Below, piece by piece: positions 7,039 to 15,720 of a DNA stretch of 51,182 nucleotides (position 1 is the first letter of the stretch; the number at the start of each line of letters is the position of its first letter). Source of the stretch: Alphaproteobacteria bacterium. GTDB taxonomy: Bacteria > Pseudomonadota > Alphaproteobacteria > UBA828. The stretch is taken from NCBI GenBank assembly GCA_022826665.1, contig JAJDUK010000021.1, positions 1 to 51,182 of the forward strand, given 5' to 3'. A model generated the notes under the pieces. It did no database searches. It was not told where the DNA came from and worked only from the letters and a program-made list of their open reading frames with translations. The position numbers were made by a program, and so were the translations under genes.

Positions 7039-9459
7039 TTGGTAGCGACCGCCGCACGCGAAGCGCGCACGCCTCTCCTTCCCTCGGGCTCGGGGCCGTT
7101 CTTTGCCCGCCGTCTGAGTGAACTGGCGGGGCTCGCGCTCATCGCCCTCGCCGCCGTCATCGCGGTCGCCTTGGTCAGCTATTCTGCGGCCGACTCCTCC
7201 TTTAACAGCGCCAGCAGCAACGCGTCGGCCAATCTGATCGGCCGCCCCGGTGCCTACGGTGCGGACCTTCTGCTGCAATGGCTCGGCCTTGCCGCCGGCC
7301 TGGTGCCAGCGATCCTCGCGGCCTGGGCCTGGGCCCTGCTCAGCCATCGCGGGCTGAACCGGCGGCTGGTGCGCTTCGCCCTGGCGCCTCTCTCCATCCT
7401 GCTCACTGCCGTCGGCTGCGCATCGGTGGGCATTGCCGACTGGCCGACTGCGGCTGGCGCCGGCGGGGCCGCCGGCAAGATGGTGCTCTCCGCGCTTGGC
7501 CCGCTCGGGCTCGACGGCCTCGATTTGGGAGGCGGCTCCGGGATGGCCGCCGCCGGCGTCGGTGCGGTCTTCCTGATCGCTGCCGCCGTTGCTCTGGTCT
7601 TCGCGCTCGGTGTGCCGTGGCGCGAATGGCGCGCGCTGTTCCGGGGCGTTTACTGGCTCCTGCGGCGTGCCGTCGGCGCCTCTGTTTGGGTTGCCCGCGC
7701 GGGGCACGGCAGAAGCGGCGATCGCGCAGCCGACGTTAGGGATGACGAGGAGGTCGCCCCCGCACGCAAACCACGCCGCCTCGCCCGATCTGCCGAGAAA
7801 ACCACGCGCCGACGCGAGCCGAGCCTGCTTCCGCCGGCGCCAGGGGAGATTGAGGAACGGCCGGCCGAGCCCAGCATCGTCGAGAAGCGCCGGCGCAAGG
7901 TGAAGCCCGGCAAGCGGGAGAAGAAGGAGCGCCAGCCCGCCCTCGACCTTGAGGACAGCGCAGAATACACGTTGCCGGCACTGGCGCTTCTCGCCGACGC
8001 GGATGGCGACCACAAGGCACCCAACGCGAGCGAAGACGCGCTCAGGCAGAACGCGGAGATGCTGGTCTCCGTGCTCGAGGATTTCCGGGTCTTCGGCGAG
8101 ATCACGCAGGTCAGGCCGGGGCCCGTGGTCACGCTCTATGAGCTCGAGCCGCAGCCGGGCACGCGCACCTCACGCGTGATCGGACTGGCCGACGACATCG
8201 CGCGCTCGATGAGCGCGATTTCGGTCCGCGCTGCGACGATTCCGGGGCGCAGCGTCATCGGCATCGAGCTTCCCAACGGCCAACGCGAAACCGTGCTGCT
8301 GCGCGAGCTGCTGGCGAGCGCCGCTTACGAGAGCACCGAGCACAGCCTCACGCTCGCGCTCGGCAAGGACATCGGCGGCAACCCCGTGGTCGCCGACCTT
8401 GCGCGCATGCCCCACCTGTTGGTTGCCGGTACCACCGGCTCGGGCAAGTCGGTCGCGATCAACAGCATGATTCTGTCGCTGCTCTATCGGCTGCCGCCAG
8501 ACCAGTGCAAGCTGATCCTCATCGACCCCAAGATGCTGGAGCTCTCGGTCTACGACGACATCCCGCACCTGCTCACGCCGGTGGTGACCGAGCCGGCCAA
8601 GGCGGTCGTCGCGCTGAAGTGGACCGTGCGGGAGATGGAGTCCCGCTACAAGGCGATGTCGAAGCTCGGAGTGCGCAATATCTCCGGCTACAACAAACGG
8701 CTCGCCGAAGCCCGCGCGAAGGGCGAGCAGCTCACCTGGCGGGTCAACGTCGGCATGGATGCCGAGACCGGCGCGCCGATCCACGAAGAATTCGAGATCG
8801 ACCCCACGCCGATGCCGTTCATCGTCGTTGTCGTCGACGAGATGGCCGACCTCATGCTCGTCGCCGGCAAGGACATCGAGGGCGCGGTGCAGAGGCTGGC
8901 GCAGATGGCGCGCGCCGCCGGCATCCACCTGATCATGGCGACGCAGCGACCCTCGGTCGACGTCATCACCGGCACGATCAAGGCCAACTTCCCGACGCGA
9001 ATCAGCTTCCAGGTCACGTCCAAGATCGACAGCCGCACCATCCTCGGCGAAGCGGGCGCCGAGCAGCTGCTGGGCCAGGGCGACATGCTCTATCTCGGTG
9101 CCGGCGGGCGCGTGGCGCGGGTGCACGGGCCCTTCGTCAGCGATGCCGAGGTCGAGCGAGTGACCGACTTCCTGCGCGCCAACGGGCGGCCCAACTACGT
9201 CGAGGGGATCACCGAGGAGCCCGAAGCGACCGCCGCCGGGATCGACGAGGGCGGCGACGAGGACCCGCTCTACGACCGGGCCGTGGCGCTGGTCGCGGCC
9301 GAGCGCAAGGCCTCCACCAGCTTCGTGCAGCGCCATCTCCAGATCGGCTACAACCGCGCCGCCCGGATCATCGAGCGGATGGAGAGCGAAGGCGTCGTCA
9401 GCCAGGCCAACCATGTCGGCAAGCGCGAGGTGCTGGTCTCCGACCACTCGGCCGACTAA
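7039..9459 (+). CDS. ftsK: DNA translocase FtsK
   Basis: This 806-residue protein couples chromosome segregation to division at the septum. The first 190 or so residues hold about four membrane segments, the first at roughly 28-50. A charged, proline-rich linker spans about 230-320. The motor has Walker A GTTGSGKS near 464-471 and Walker [13 protein letters not shown] near 593-604. The C-terminal winged-helix gamma domain ([11 protein letters not shown] to the end) reads KOPS-type polarity sequences and contacts XerCD. The start is TTG: no other start lies between it and the upstream stop at 7006-7008 except a CTG, and AGGAG precedes it. At 806 residues it is of normal length for alphaproteobacteria. 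lolA follows 54 bases downstream. Confidence 0.97.
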   Translation: MVATAAREARTPLLPSGSGPFFARRLSELAGLALIALAAVIAVALVSYSAADSSFNSASSNASANLIGRPGAYGADLLLQWLGLAAGLVPAILAAWAWALLSHRGLNRRLVRFALAPLSILLTAVGCASVGIADWPTAAGAGGAAGKMVLSALGPLGLDGLDLGGGSGMAAAGVGAVFLIAAAVALVFALGVPWREWRALFRGVYWLLRRAVGASVWVARAGHGRSGDRAADVRDDEEVAPARKPRRLARSAEKTTRRREPSLLPPAPGEIEERPAEPSIVEKRRRKVKPGKREKKERQPALDLEDSAEYTLPALALLADADGDHKAPNASEDALRQNAEMLVSVLEDFRVFGEITQVRPGPVVTLYELEPQPGTRTSRVIGLADDIARSMSAISVRAATIPGRSVIGIELPNGQRETVLLRELLASAAYESTEHSLTLALGKDIGGNPVVADLARMPHLLVAGTTGSGKSVAINSMILSLLYRLPPDQCKLILIDPKMLELSVYDDIPHLLTPVVTEPAKAVVALKWTVREMESRYKAMSKLGVRNISGYNKRLAEARAKGEQLTWRVNVGMDAETGAPIHEEFEIDPTPMPFIVVVVDEMADLMLVAGKDIEGAVQRLAQMARAAGIHLIMATQRPSVDVITGTIKANFPTRISFQVTSKIDSRTILGEAGAEQLLGQGDMLYLGAGGRVARVHGPFVSDAEVERVTDFLRANGRPNYVEGITEEPEATAAGIDEGGDEDPLYDRAVALVAAERKASTSFVQRHLQIGYNRAARIIERMESEGVVSQANHVGKREVLVSDHSAD

Positions 9460-9513
9460 GTCCAGATTCGCCTACGATTGTTTGCGCTGCCCGCGCACCC
9501 TACATTCCACGGC

Positions 9514-10173
9514 ATGCCGATATTGATCCGCGCTGCCGCGCTCCTCTGCCTCGCCCCGATTCTCGCCGCGTGGCTCGCCGCCGCCCAGCCGGCGCAGGCC
9601 CAGCAGTCTGCCTCTATCGTCTTGGACGAGGCGCAGGAGGAGACGCTCGCCGCCGTCGAGCGCTATCTCAACGGGCTCCAGACCCTGAGGGCGGACTTCA
9701 CGCAGGTAGGGCCGAAGGGCGAGGTCGCCGAAGGGGTGATCCATATGCGCCGGCCGGGGCTGCTTCGCGTGGAATACGCGCCGCCCGTGCCGGTGCTCAT
9801 CGTGGGTGATGGGTTGTGGATCCACTATCACGATAAGGAGCTCGGCCAGGTCAACGACTGGTTCATCTACGAGACCCCGCTCGGCGCACTCACCAGGGAA
9901 GTGACGCGCTTCGGCGAGGACGTGGAAGTCACCGCAGTCGAAGAGCGCGACGGGCGCATCGAGATCACTGTGGTGCACGAGGACGATCCCAGGGGCGGGA
10001 GCCTGACCCTGATCCTGGATACCGAGCCGCTACGCCTGACACATTGGCGGGTGATCGATGCCCAGGGGCTCGTGACCACCGTCTCCCTGCACGATCTCAA
10101 GACCAATATCAGGCTGCCGCGCAGGCTCTTCGTGTTCGACGATCCGCGCACGAAGCGTCCTCAGCACCGCTAG
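9514..10173 (+). CDS. lolA: Outer-membrane lipoprotein carrier LolA
   Basis: LolA shuttles lipoproteins across the periplasm from the LolCDE complex to the outer membrane. This 219-residue protein begins with a Sec signal peptide, hydrophobic from about 5 to 24 and with a QAQQ cleavage area near residue 30. The mature part shows the diagnostic LRADFTQV segment and GLLRVEYAPP strand. The ATG at 9514 is preferred over a TTG 12 codons earlier because it places the signal peptide correctly. It directly follows ftsK, an order common in alphaproteobacteria. A good ribosome-binding site is not visible. Confidence 0.92.
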   Translation: MPILIRAAALLCLAPILAAWLAAAQPAQAQQSASIVLDEAQEETLAAVERYLNGLQTLRADFTQVGPKGEVAEGVIHMRRPGLLRVEYAPPVPVLIVGDGLWIHYHDKELGQVNDWFIYETPLGALTREVTRFGEDVEVTAVEERDGRIEITVVHEDDPRGGSLTLILDTEPLRLTHWRVIDAQGLVTTVSLHDLKTNIRLPRRLFVFDDPRTKRPQHR

Positions 10174-10205
10174 TACGCGGCCGCCCGGCCGTTCGGAGGC
10201 AGGGC

Positions 10206-11567
10206 TTGAAGCGGCGGTCGCTGCCAATGGGTGAGTGGGCCTGGCACCGTCGGGTCTGGCGCCTAGCCTGGCCGATGGTGGTCTCCAACCTGTCGATTCC
10301 GCTGCTCGGCGCGGTCGATACGGCGGTCATCGGCCATCTGCCCGAGCCCCACTTCCTCGGTGCCGTCGCGGTCGGTGCGCTGATTTTCAACACCGTCTAT
10401 TTCGGCTGCAACTTCCTGCGGATGGGCACCACAGGTCTCACCGCCCAGGCCTTCGGCGCCCGCGACTGGAACGAGACCCGTGCCATGCTCGCTCGTGCGC
10501 TCCTGATCGCGCTCGTGCTCGCGGTCGTTCTCCTGGCAGCGCAGGGGCCGATCGGTTGGCTCGCCTTCTATCTGGTCGAGCCGAGCGAGGCGGTCGCCGG
10601 CGAGGGCATGCGCTACTTCTTCATCCGCGTCTGGGGAGCGCCTGCCACGCTCGCCAATATCGCGCTCGTCGGCTGGTTCATCGGGATGCAGAACACCCGC
10701 GCGGCGCTAGCGCTGCTGCTGACGGTGAACGGCATCAACATCGTGCTGGACCTGGTGCTCGTGCTCGTCTACGAGCTCGGCGTCCCAGGCGTCGCGTGGG
10801 CCACGGTAGCCGCCGACTACTCCGGGCTGATCCTCGGCCTCGTCGTCACCGCACGCCTTGTCCAACGCCACGGCGGCCGGTGGCATGCGCGCCTCGTACT
10901 CGACGCTGCCGCCATGCGGCGATTCCTCGGCATCAACCGCGACATCTTCCTGCGCACGCTCTTCGTGATCACGGCGTTCGCGCTGTTCACGACATTGAGT
11001 GCACGCCAGGGCGATGTGGTGCTCGCCGCGAATGCCGTGCTGCTCAACTTCGTCATTTTCCTCAACTTCGGATTCGACGGTTTCGCCTTCGCCGTCGAGG
11101 CGCTCACCGGCCGCGCCCTCGGCGCCAGGCGGCGCGACGATCTAACCCAAGCCATCCGGGCCTGCTTCTTCTGGTGCTTCGCGCTTGCCCTCCTCACGGT
11201 CGCCGTCTACGGCCTCGCCGGTGCGCCGATCATCCGCGTGCTCACGGATATCGAGGACGTGCGCGCCGTGGCTTACGACTTCCTGCCCTGGTTGATCGCG
11301 CTGCCGCTGATGGCGGTCTGGGGCATCTTCCTCGACGGCGTGTTCACCGGCACCACGCGCACCGCCCACATGCGGAACAACATGATCCTGGCGTTCGCGG
11401 TCTTCACACCCTGCGCTTGGCTGCTGCGCGAACCGCTGGGCAATCACGGCCTCTGGCTCGCGATGACGCTGCTTTACGTGGTGCGGGGCGCGGGGCTCGG
11501 CGCCATCTATCTGGGCATCCAACGGCGCGGCGGCTTCTTGTCCGCAGGCGAGCCCCGTGATAGCTGA
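10206..11567 (+). CDS. MATE-family multidrug/toxin efflux transporter
   Basis: This integral membrane protein of 453 residues has about 12 hydrophobic segments and the MATE hallmarks near its N-terminus, including AWPMVVSNLSIPLLGAVDTA and a later LRMGTTGLTAQAFGA. The family exports cationic drugs or metabolites using Na+ or H+ gradients. The TTG start is chosen because GGAGG (10195-10199) lies 6 bases upstream; an ATG seven codons later (10227) is the alternative. It lies 32 bases after lolA and 6 bases before the next gene, so the plus-strand genes from ftsK may be one transcription unit. Substrate unknown. Confidence 0.9.
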   Translation: MKRRSLPMGEWAWHRRVWRLAWPMVVSNLSIPLLGAVDTAVIGHLPEPHFLGAVAVGALIFNTVYFGCNFLRMGTTGLTAQAFGARDWNETRAMLARALLIALVLAVVLLAAQGPIGWLAFYLVEPSEAVAGEGMRYFFIRVWGAPATLANIALVGWFIGMQNTRAALALLLTVNGINIVLDLVLVLVYELGVPGVAWATVAADYSGLILGLVVTARLVQRHGGRWHARLVLDAAAMRRFLGINRDIFLRTLFVITAFALFTTLSARQGDVVLAANAVLLNFVIFLNFGFDGFAFAVEALTGRALGARRRDDLTQAIRACFFWCFALALLTVAVYGLAGAPIIRVLTDIEDVRAVAYDFLPWLIALPLMAVWGIFLDGVFTGTTRTAHMRNNMILAFAVFTPCAWLLREPLGNHGLWLAMTLLYVVRGAGLGAIYLGIQRRGGFLSAGEPRDS

Positions 11568-11573
11568 GCCGGC

Positions 11574-12389
11574 ATGACCGCGCCGCCGGTTCCCCTGATC
11601 GGCCTCCCCGCCTGTGTGCGGGATATCGGCATCCACCCCTTCCACGTCGTGGGCGACAAGTACATGCGAGCGGTGGTGGACGCTGCCGGCGGGCTACCCG
11701 TCGCGGTGCCCGCACTCGGCGGGGCGCTGGACCAGGACGCGGTGCTGGACCGCTGCGACGGCCTGCTCTTTACCGGGAGCCCCTCCAATGTGGAGCCCGC
11801 CCACTACGATGGGCCGCCGAGCGCCGACGGCACGCTCCACGACCCGGAGCGCGACGCCACCACGCTGCCCTTGATCCGCAGCGCGATCGACGCAGGGATT
11901 CCCATTCTGTGCATTTGCCGCGGCTTCCAGGAGCTCAACGTCGCCCTCGGCGGCAGTCTCCATCAGGAGGTTCACAACCTGCCGGGGCGCATGGACCACC
12001 GCTCGGACGAGGGCCAGCCCCGCGACGTGCAGTACGGGCCGATCCACGAAGTGACGTTGACTGCCGACGGGCTGCTGGCGTCGCTCTGGCCCGCGCCAGA
12101 GGTCATGGTCAATTCGCTGCATGCCCAGGGGATCAACAGCCCCGCGCCCCGGCTCGCGATCGAGGCGGTCGCGCCTGACGGCCAGATCGAGGCGGTACGC
12201 GTCAGCGATGCCCCTTCATTCGCGCTCGGCGTCCAATGGCACCCGGAGTGGAAGGTGACGGAGGATGCGTTCTCGACGGCGATCTTCGGCGCATTCGGAG
12301 ACGCCGCGCGGGCACGGGCTACCTCCCGCTTGGGTGCTTCTGCCGGAGACTCCCGCTCGTTACCCCCGGCTCTCGCCTCCGGCTCCTGA
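11574..12389 (+). CDS. Class I glutamine amidotransferase-like hydrolase (PuuD-type gamma-glutamyl-GABA hydrolase family)
   Basis: The 271-residue protein resembles peptidase C26 / PuuD proteins, which release glutamate from gamma-glutamyl amines such as gamma-glutamyl-GABA. The nucleophile cysteine is in the PILCICRGFQELN elbow near residue 112, and the His/Glu of the triad lie in GVQWHPEW near 220. An FTGSPSNVEP loop is also family-typical. Residues after about 245 form an Ala/Ser/Pro-rich tail. It starts 6 bases after the MATE gene. The glutamylated substrate is not predictable, and no polyamine pathway genes are adjacent. Confidence 0.88.
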   Translation: MTAPPVPLIGLPACVRDIGIHPFHVVGDKYMRAVVDAAGGLPVAVPALGGALDQDAVLDRCDGLLFTGSPSNVEPAHYDGPPSADGTLHDPERDATTLPLIRSAIDAGIPILCICRGFQELNVALGGSLHQEVHNLPGRMDHRSDEGQPRDVQYGPIHEVTLTADGLLASLWPAPEVMVNSLHAQGINSPAPRLAIEAVAPDGQIEAVRVSDAPSFALGVQWHPEWKVTEDAFSTAIFGAFGDAARARATSRLGASAGDSRSLPPALASGS

Positions 12390-12421
12390 GCGGTGCTTTC
12401 CGTGGGCGGCGTGCAGGCGCC

Positions 12422-13291
12422 TCACGGCTGCCGGGCGCAGTGCTGGTAGGTCTCGGGCCGGCGGTCGCGGAAGAACTGCCACGTGTCGCGGACCTCGCGA
12501 ATCTGGTCGAGGTCGAGCTCGGCAACCACCAGTTCGTCGTCCTGATCGCCACCCTGCGCCAAGATCTCGCCGCGCGGATTACAGAAGTAGCTAGAGCCGT
12601 AGAACACGTGGTTGCCGAAGCTCGGCTCCGTGCCGACCCGGTTGTTGGTGCCGATGAAGATGCCGTTGGCGATGGCCGCCCCCACCTGCTCCAGGTTCCA
12701 GATGTGATCGCTGAGGCCCTTGAAAGTCGCCGACGGGTTGAACACCAGCTCCGCGCCGCCCAACGCAAGCGCGCGCCAGCCTTCGGGGAAGTGGCGGTCG
12801 TAGCAGATATAGACCCCGACCTTGCCGACGGCCGTGTCGAACACCGGGTAGCCGAGATCGCCGTAAGCGAAATAATGCTTCTCGTCGTAGGGCCCGATCT
12901 TCGGGATGTGAATCTTGCGGAACTTGCCGAGGTAGCTGCCATCCGCATCGATCACCGCGGCGGTGTTATAGAACTTGCCATTGTGGTCGCGCTCGTAGAC
13001 CGGCGAGACGATGACCATGCCGTGCTTCTTGGCCGCGTCGCACATCGCCTGGGTGGTGGGCCCGTCCGGCACCGCCTCGGCGGACTCGAACCACTTTTCG
13101 TCGATGGTGGCGGGGAAGTAGGGCGCGTTGAAGACCTCCTGGAGCCCGAGAACCTGCACGCCCTTCTGCGCCGCCTCCTCGATAAGCGTCATGTGCGCGG
13201 CGATCATCTTGTCACGGATCGCCTCGATGGAGTCCGTCGCCGGATCCCCCTTCAGGTTCATCTGGATGAGGGCTGCCTTGACCTTGCGCAT
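12422..13291 (-). CDS. Nitrilase-superfamily carbamoyl-amidase (beta-ureidopropionase-like), copy A
   Basis: This 289-residue C-N hydrolase shows the Glu-Lys-Cys triad at E52 (GLQEVF), K126 (GKFRKIHIP) and C163 (YICYDRHFPEGWR). The segments FYNTAAVID and IFNPSAT-like VFNPSATFKGLSD resemble beta-ureidopropionases and N-carbamoylputrescine amidases, which release CO2 and ammonia from N-carbamoyl substrates. It is a tandem paralogue of the next upstream gene, with catalytic residues at identical positions. With the downstream-pathway enzyme MmsA nearby, reductive pyrimidine breakdown (N-carbamoyl-beta-alanine to beta-alanine) is a reasonable inference, but no dihydropyrimidinase is in the window. 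Confidence 0.9.
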   Translation of the reverse strand: MRKVKAALIQMNLKGDPATDSIEAIRDKMIAAHMTLIEEAAQKGVQVLGLQEVFNAPYFPATIDEKWFESAEAVPDGPTTQAMCDAAKKHGMVIVSPVYERDHNGKFYNTAAVIDADGSYLGKFRKIHIPKIGPYDEKHYFAYGDLGYPVFDTAVGKVGVYICYDRHFPEGWRALALGGAELVFNPSATFKGLSDHIWNLEQVGAAIANGIFIGTNNRVGTEPSFGNHVFYGSSYFCNPRGEILAQGGDQDDELVVAELDLDQIREVRDTWQFFRDRRPETYQHCARQP

Positions 13292-13315
13292 GAAAGCCTC
13301 CTCTCGCTCGCCCGC

Positions 13316-14188
13316 TCAGACCTGCCACGACGCCACTGCGCCGTAGGTCTCGGGTCTGCGATCACGGTAGAACTTCCACCCGTCCCGCACCTCGGCAATC
13401 ATGGCGAGGTCGAGCTCGGACGTGACCAGCGCATCCCGATCGTCCGGCCCCTGGTCGAGAATCTCGCCGCGCGGATTGACGAAGTAGCTGGAGCCGTAAA
13501 AGTAGCCGGTGTTCCAAGGCGCCTCCATGCCGACGCGGTTATTGGCGCCGATGTAGACGCAGTTCGCCACCGCGGCCGCCGGCTGTTCCAGGTTCCAGAG
13601 ATGGTCGCTCAGGCCCCGCGCGGTCGCAGACGGGTTGAAGATCACCTCGGCGCCGTTCATGGCGAGCTCGCGCCAGCCTTCGGGGAAATGCCGGTCGTAG
13701 CAAATGTAGACACCGACCTTGCAGAACGCCGTCTCGAAAACTGGATAGCCGATGTCGCCCGGCTTGAAGTAGTACTTCTCGCAGAAACCGACGACGTGGG
13801 GGATGTGAATCTTGCGGAACTTGCCGAGGTAGCGCCCGTCTGCGTCGATCACGGCGGCGGTGTTGTAGTAGACGCCAGTCTGCGCCTCCTCATAGACAGG
13901 CACCACCATCGCCATGCCGAGGCGCGCGGCTTCCGTCCGCATGCGCTGGACCGTCGGCCCGTCAGGCACCCGCTCCGCGGTGCGGTACCAGGAGTTGTCC
14001 TGCACCGCGCCGATGTAGGGCAGGTTGAAGAGCTCCTGCAGGCCCAGAATTTGCACGCCTTCGCTCGCCGCCTGCTCGATCAGGGGCAAGTGGGCTGCGA
14101 TCATTTTCTCGCTGATCTGCTCGGGCGTGTCGTGCTCGACCTCGCCCTTGAGGCTCATCTGGATAAGCCCGGCCTTCACGGTCGCCAT
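13316..14188 (-). CDS. Nitrilase-superfamily carbamoyl-amidase (beta-ureidopropionase-like), copy B
   Basis: At 290 residues this is the upstream partner of copy A, 24 bases apart. The triad is again E52, K126 and C163, with no insertions between the copies up to there. The start is the ATG preceded by GGGAG, 21 codons inside the longer open frame. Differences cluster in loops near the active site: copy B has HVVGFCEKYYFKPG where copy A has KIGPYDEKHYFAYG, and NCVYIGANNRVG versus NGIFIGTNNRVG. The copies may therefore handle different carbamoyl substrates or assemble into mixed oligomers (inference). Confidence 0.9.
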   Translation of the reverse strand: MATVKAGLIQMSLKGEVEHDTPEQISEKMIAAHLPLIEQAASEGVQILGLQELFNLPYIGAVQDNSWYRTAERVPDGPTVQRMRTEAARLGMAMVVPVYEEAQTGVYYNTAAVIDADGRYLGKFRKIHIPHVVGFCEKYYFKPGDIGYPVFETAFCKVGVYICYDRHFPEGWRELAMNGAEVIFNPSATARGLSDHLWNLEQPAAAVANCVYIGANNRVGMEAPWNTGYFYGSSYFVNPRGEILDQGPDDRDALVTSELDLAMIAEVRDGWKFYRDRRPETYGAVASWQV

Positions 14189-14273
14189 CGCCACCGCTCC
14201 CCTGCTGCCGCCAAGGCCGGCAGCGTAGCCCGGAACTCCTGCAAGGGCCACGGTGCGTGCGGCACGCGTTCCG

Positions 14274-15683
14274 TTACAGCGGCGGGCGGTGTTGGCGCCA
14301 GGGGCGAGCCTCTTCGAGCGCGGCGCCGATGCGGAGCACGGTCAGGTCGTCGAAGCGGCGGCCGACGATCTGCAGGCCCGTGGGCAACCCGTCGGCGGAG
14401 AAGCCCGAAGGAATCGAAAGCGCAGGCAGCTTGAGCGCGTTGAACTGCATGGTCATGTCCATGCTCTGGTGCCGGCCGTCGGCATCGTCCCCCATGGAGC
14501 CGAGCTCATCGTAGTCGACCGTCGGCGCCGGAATCGCCTCGGTCGGGCAGAGCAGGGCATCGCAGCGCTCGAGGATGGGGCGCAACTTGTTCCAGGCCTC
14601 GGTGTAGACTGTCTCGGTCTTCATTAGCTCGACCGCGCTCATCTTCCTGCCTTCCTCCATCGACGCGACGACGGAGGGGTGCATCTTGTCCCGCCAGCGC
14701 TCCAGGTGGTGGCCGAAGTGCGTGGCCTGGAATACGCCCCAGTAGGCCCACCAGGCCTCGTTGAACGCCGCGCTCCAACCGAGCTCGACGGGCTCGATCT
14801 CCGCCCCCGCCTGCTCCAGAGCGGCCGCGGCGGCGCGGGTGTTCGCTTCGACGTCCGGGTCGATCCGGTAGTAGCCAAGGTCGATGGAGAGCGCGAGGCG
14901 GAGGCCACGAACGTCGCTCGGCGGCGGCACGTCGATTACGAGAGCCGGCGTCAACGTGTTGAGGTCGCGCTCATCCGGCCCCTGGCAGAGCTTCAGGAAC
15001 AACGCGGCATCGGCCACGGTGCGCGAGAGCGGGCCGTGGCAGCACATGTAGTCGAACTGGGTCGGCAGGAATTCGAACGGGATCCGTCCCGAGCTCGGCT
15101 TCAGCCCCACGCAGCCGCTATGCGACGCGGGAATCCGCACCGAACCGCCGGCGTCCGAGCCTTCCGCCAACGGCACGCAGCCGGCGACCACGGCGGCGGC
15201 GGAGCCGCCGGACGAGCCGCCCGGCGTGCGGTCCGGGTTCCACGGATTGCGGGTGATGCCCCAGAGCGGGCTGTCGGTGAGGCTGGAGAAGGCGAACTCG
15301 GGCGTCGTCGTCTTGCCCACCATGATGGCGCCCGCATCGCGCAGGCGCTCGACCACGAGCGCGTCGTAATCCGGCACCCAGTCTTTGTAAGCGTAGGAGC
15401 CGAAGGTGGTCGTCTTGCCCTTCGTGGGCGTGAGGTCCTTGATGGCGATGGGGACGCCATGCAGAGACCCCACATCGTCGCCCGCGGCGATCGCCTGCTC
15501 CGCCGCTCGCGCCTGCCCGATAGCCTCCTCCGGGTAGGTGAAGCAGAAGCAGTTGAGCGTCGGGTTGACCTCTTCGATGCGCGCGAGCGCGTTCGTCACC
15601 AGGTCCACGGGCGAGAGCGAGCCGTCCCGGATGAGAGCGGCTGCCTCCGTCGCCGAGAGGTAGGAGAGGTCGTCGTTGCTCAT
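14274..15683 (-). CDS. Amidase-signature family amidase
   Basis: This 469-residue enzyme has the complete amidase-signature triad: Lys82 in AIKDL, cis-Ser157 in GGSSGGS and nucleophile Ser181 in SDAGGSVRIP. It hydrolyses an amide or carbamate to acid plus ammonia or amine. GatA is another member of the family, but there is no gatB or gatC beside this gene, and the C-terminal half differs from GatA, so a catabolic role is favoured. It sits between the nitrilase pair and mmsA on the same strand, with gaps of 85 and 37 bases, suggesting a shared nitrogen-catabolic operon. Confidence 0.92.
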   Translation of the reverse strand: MSNDDLSYLSATEAAALIRDGSLSPVDLVTNALARIEEVNPTLNCFCFTYPEEAIGQARAAEQAIAAGDDVGSLHGVPIAIKDLTPTKGKTTTFGSYAYKDWVPDYDALVVERLRDAGAIMVGKTTTPEFAFSSLTDSPLWGITRNPWNPDRTPGGSSGGSAAAVVAGCVPLAEGSDAGGSVRIPASHSGCVGLKPSSGRIPFEFLPTQFDYMCCHGPLSRTVADAALFLKLCQGPDERDLNTLTPALVIDVPPPSDVRGLRLALSIDLGYYRIDPDVEANTRAAAAALEQAGAEIEPVELGWSAAFNEAWWAYWGVFQATHFGHHLERWRDKMHPSVVASMEEGRKMSAVELMKTETVYTEAWNKLRPILERCDALLCPTEAIPAPTVDYDELGSMGDDADGRHQSMDMTMQFNALKLPALSIPSGFSADGLPTGLQIVGRRFDDLTVLRIGAALEEARPWRQHRPPL

Positions 15684-15720
15684 CGCTCCCGGCTCTCCTG
15701 CAGCCCCGGCCGCCGCGGCG

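Noticed and set aside
9478-9513. TTG at 9478 as the lolA start
   Set aside because: It would put 12 extra residues before a well-formed signal peptide that begins at the ATG at 9514.
8505-9809. 434-codon frame inside and beyond ftsK
   Set aside because: Arg/His/Ala-rich shifted-frame translation of ftsK and lolA with no family similarity.
12236-14434. 732-codon plus-strand frame across the nitrilase pair
   Set aside because: The opposite strand encodes two nitrilases with full catalytic triads. The plus frame has no domain and is strongly biased in composition.
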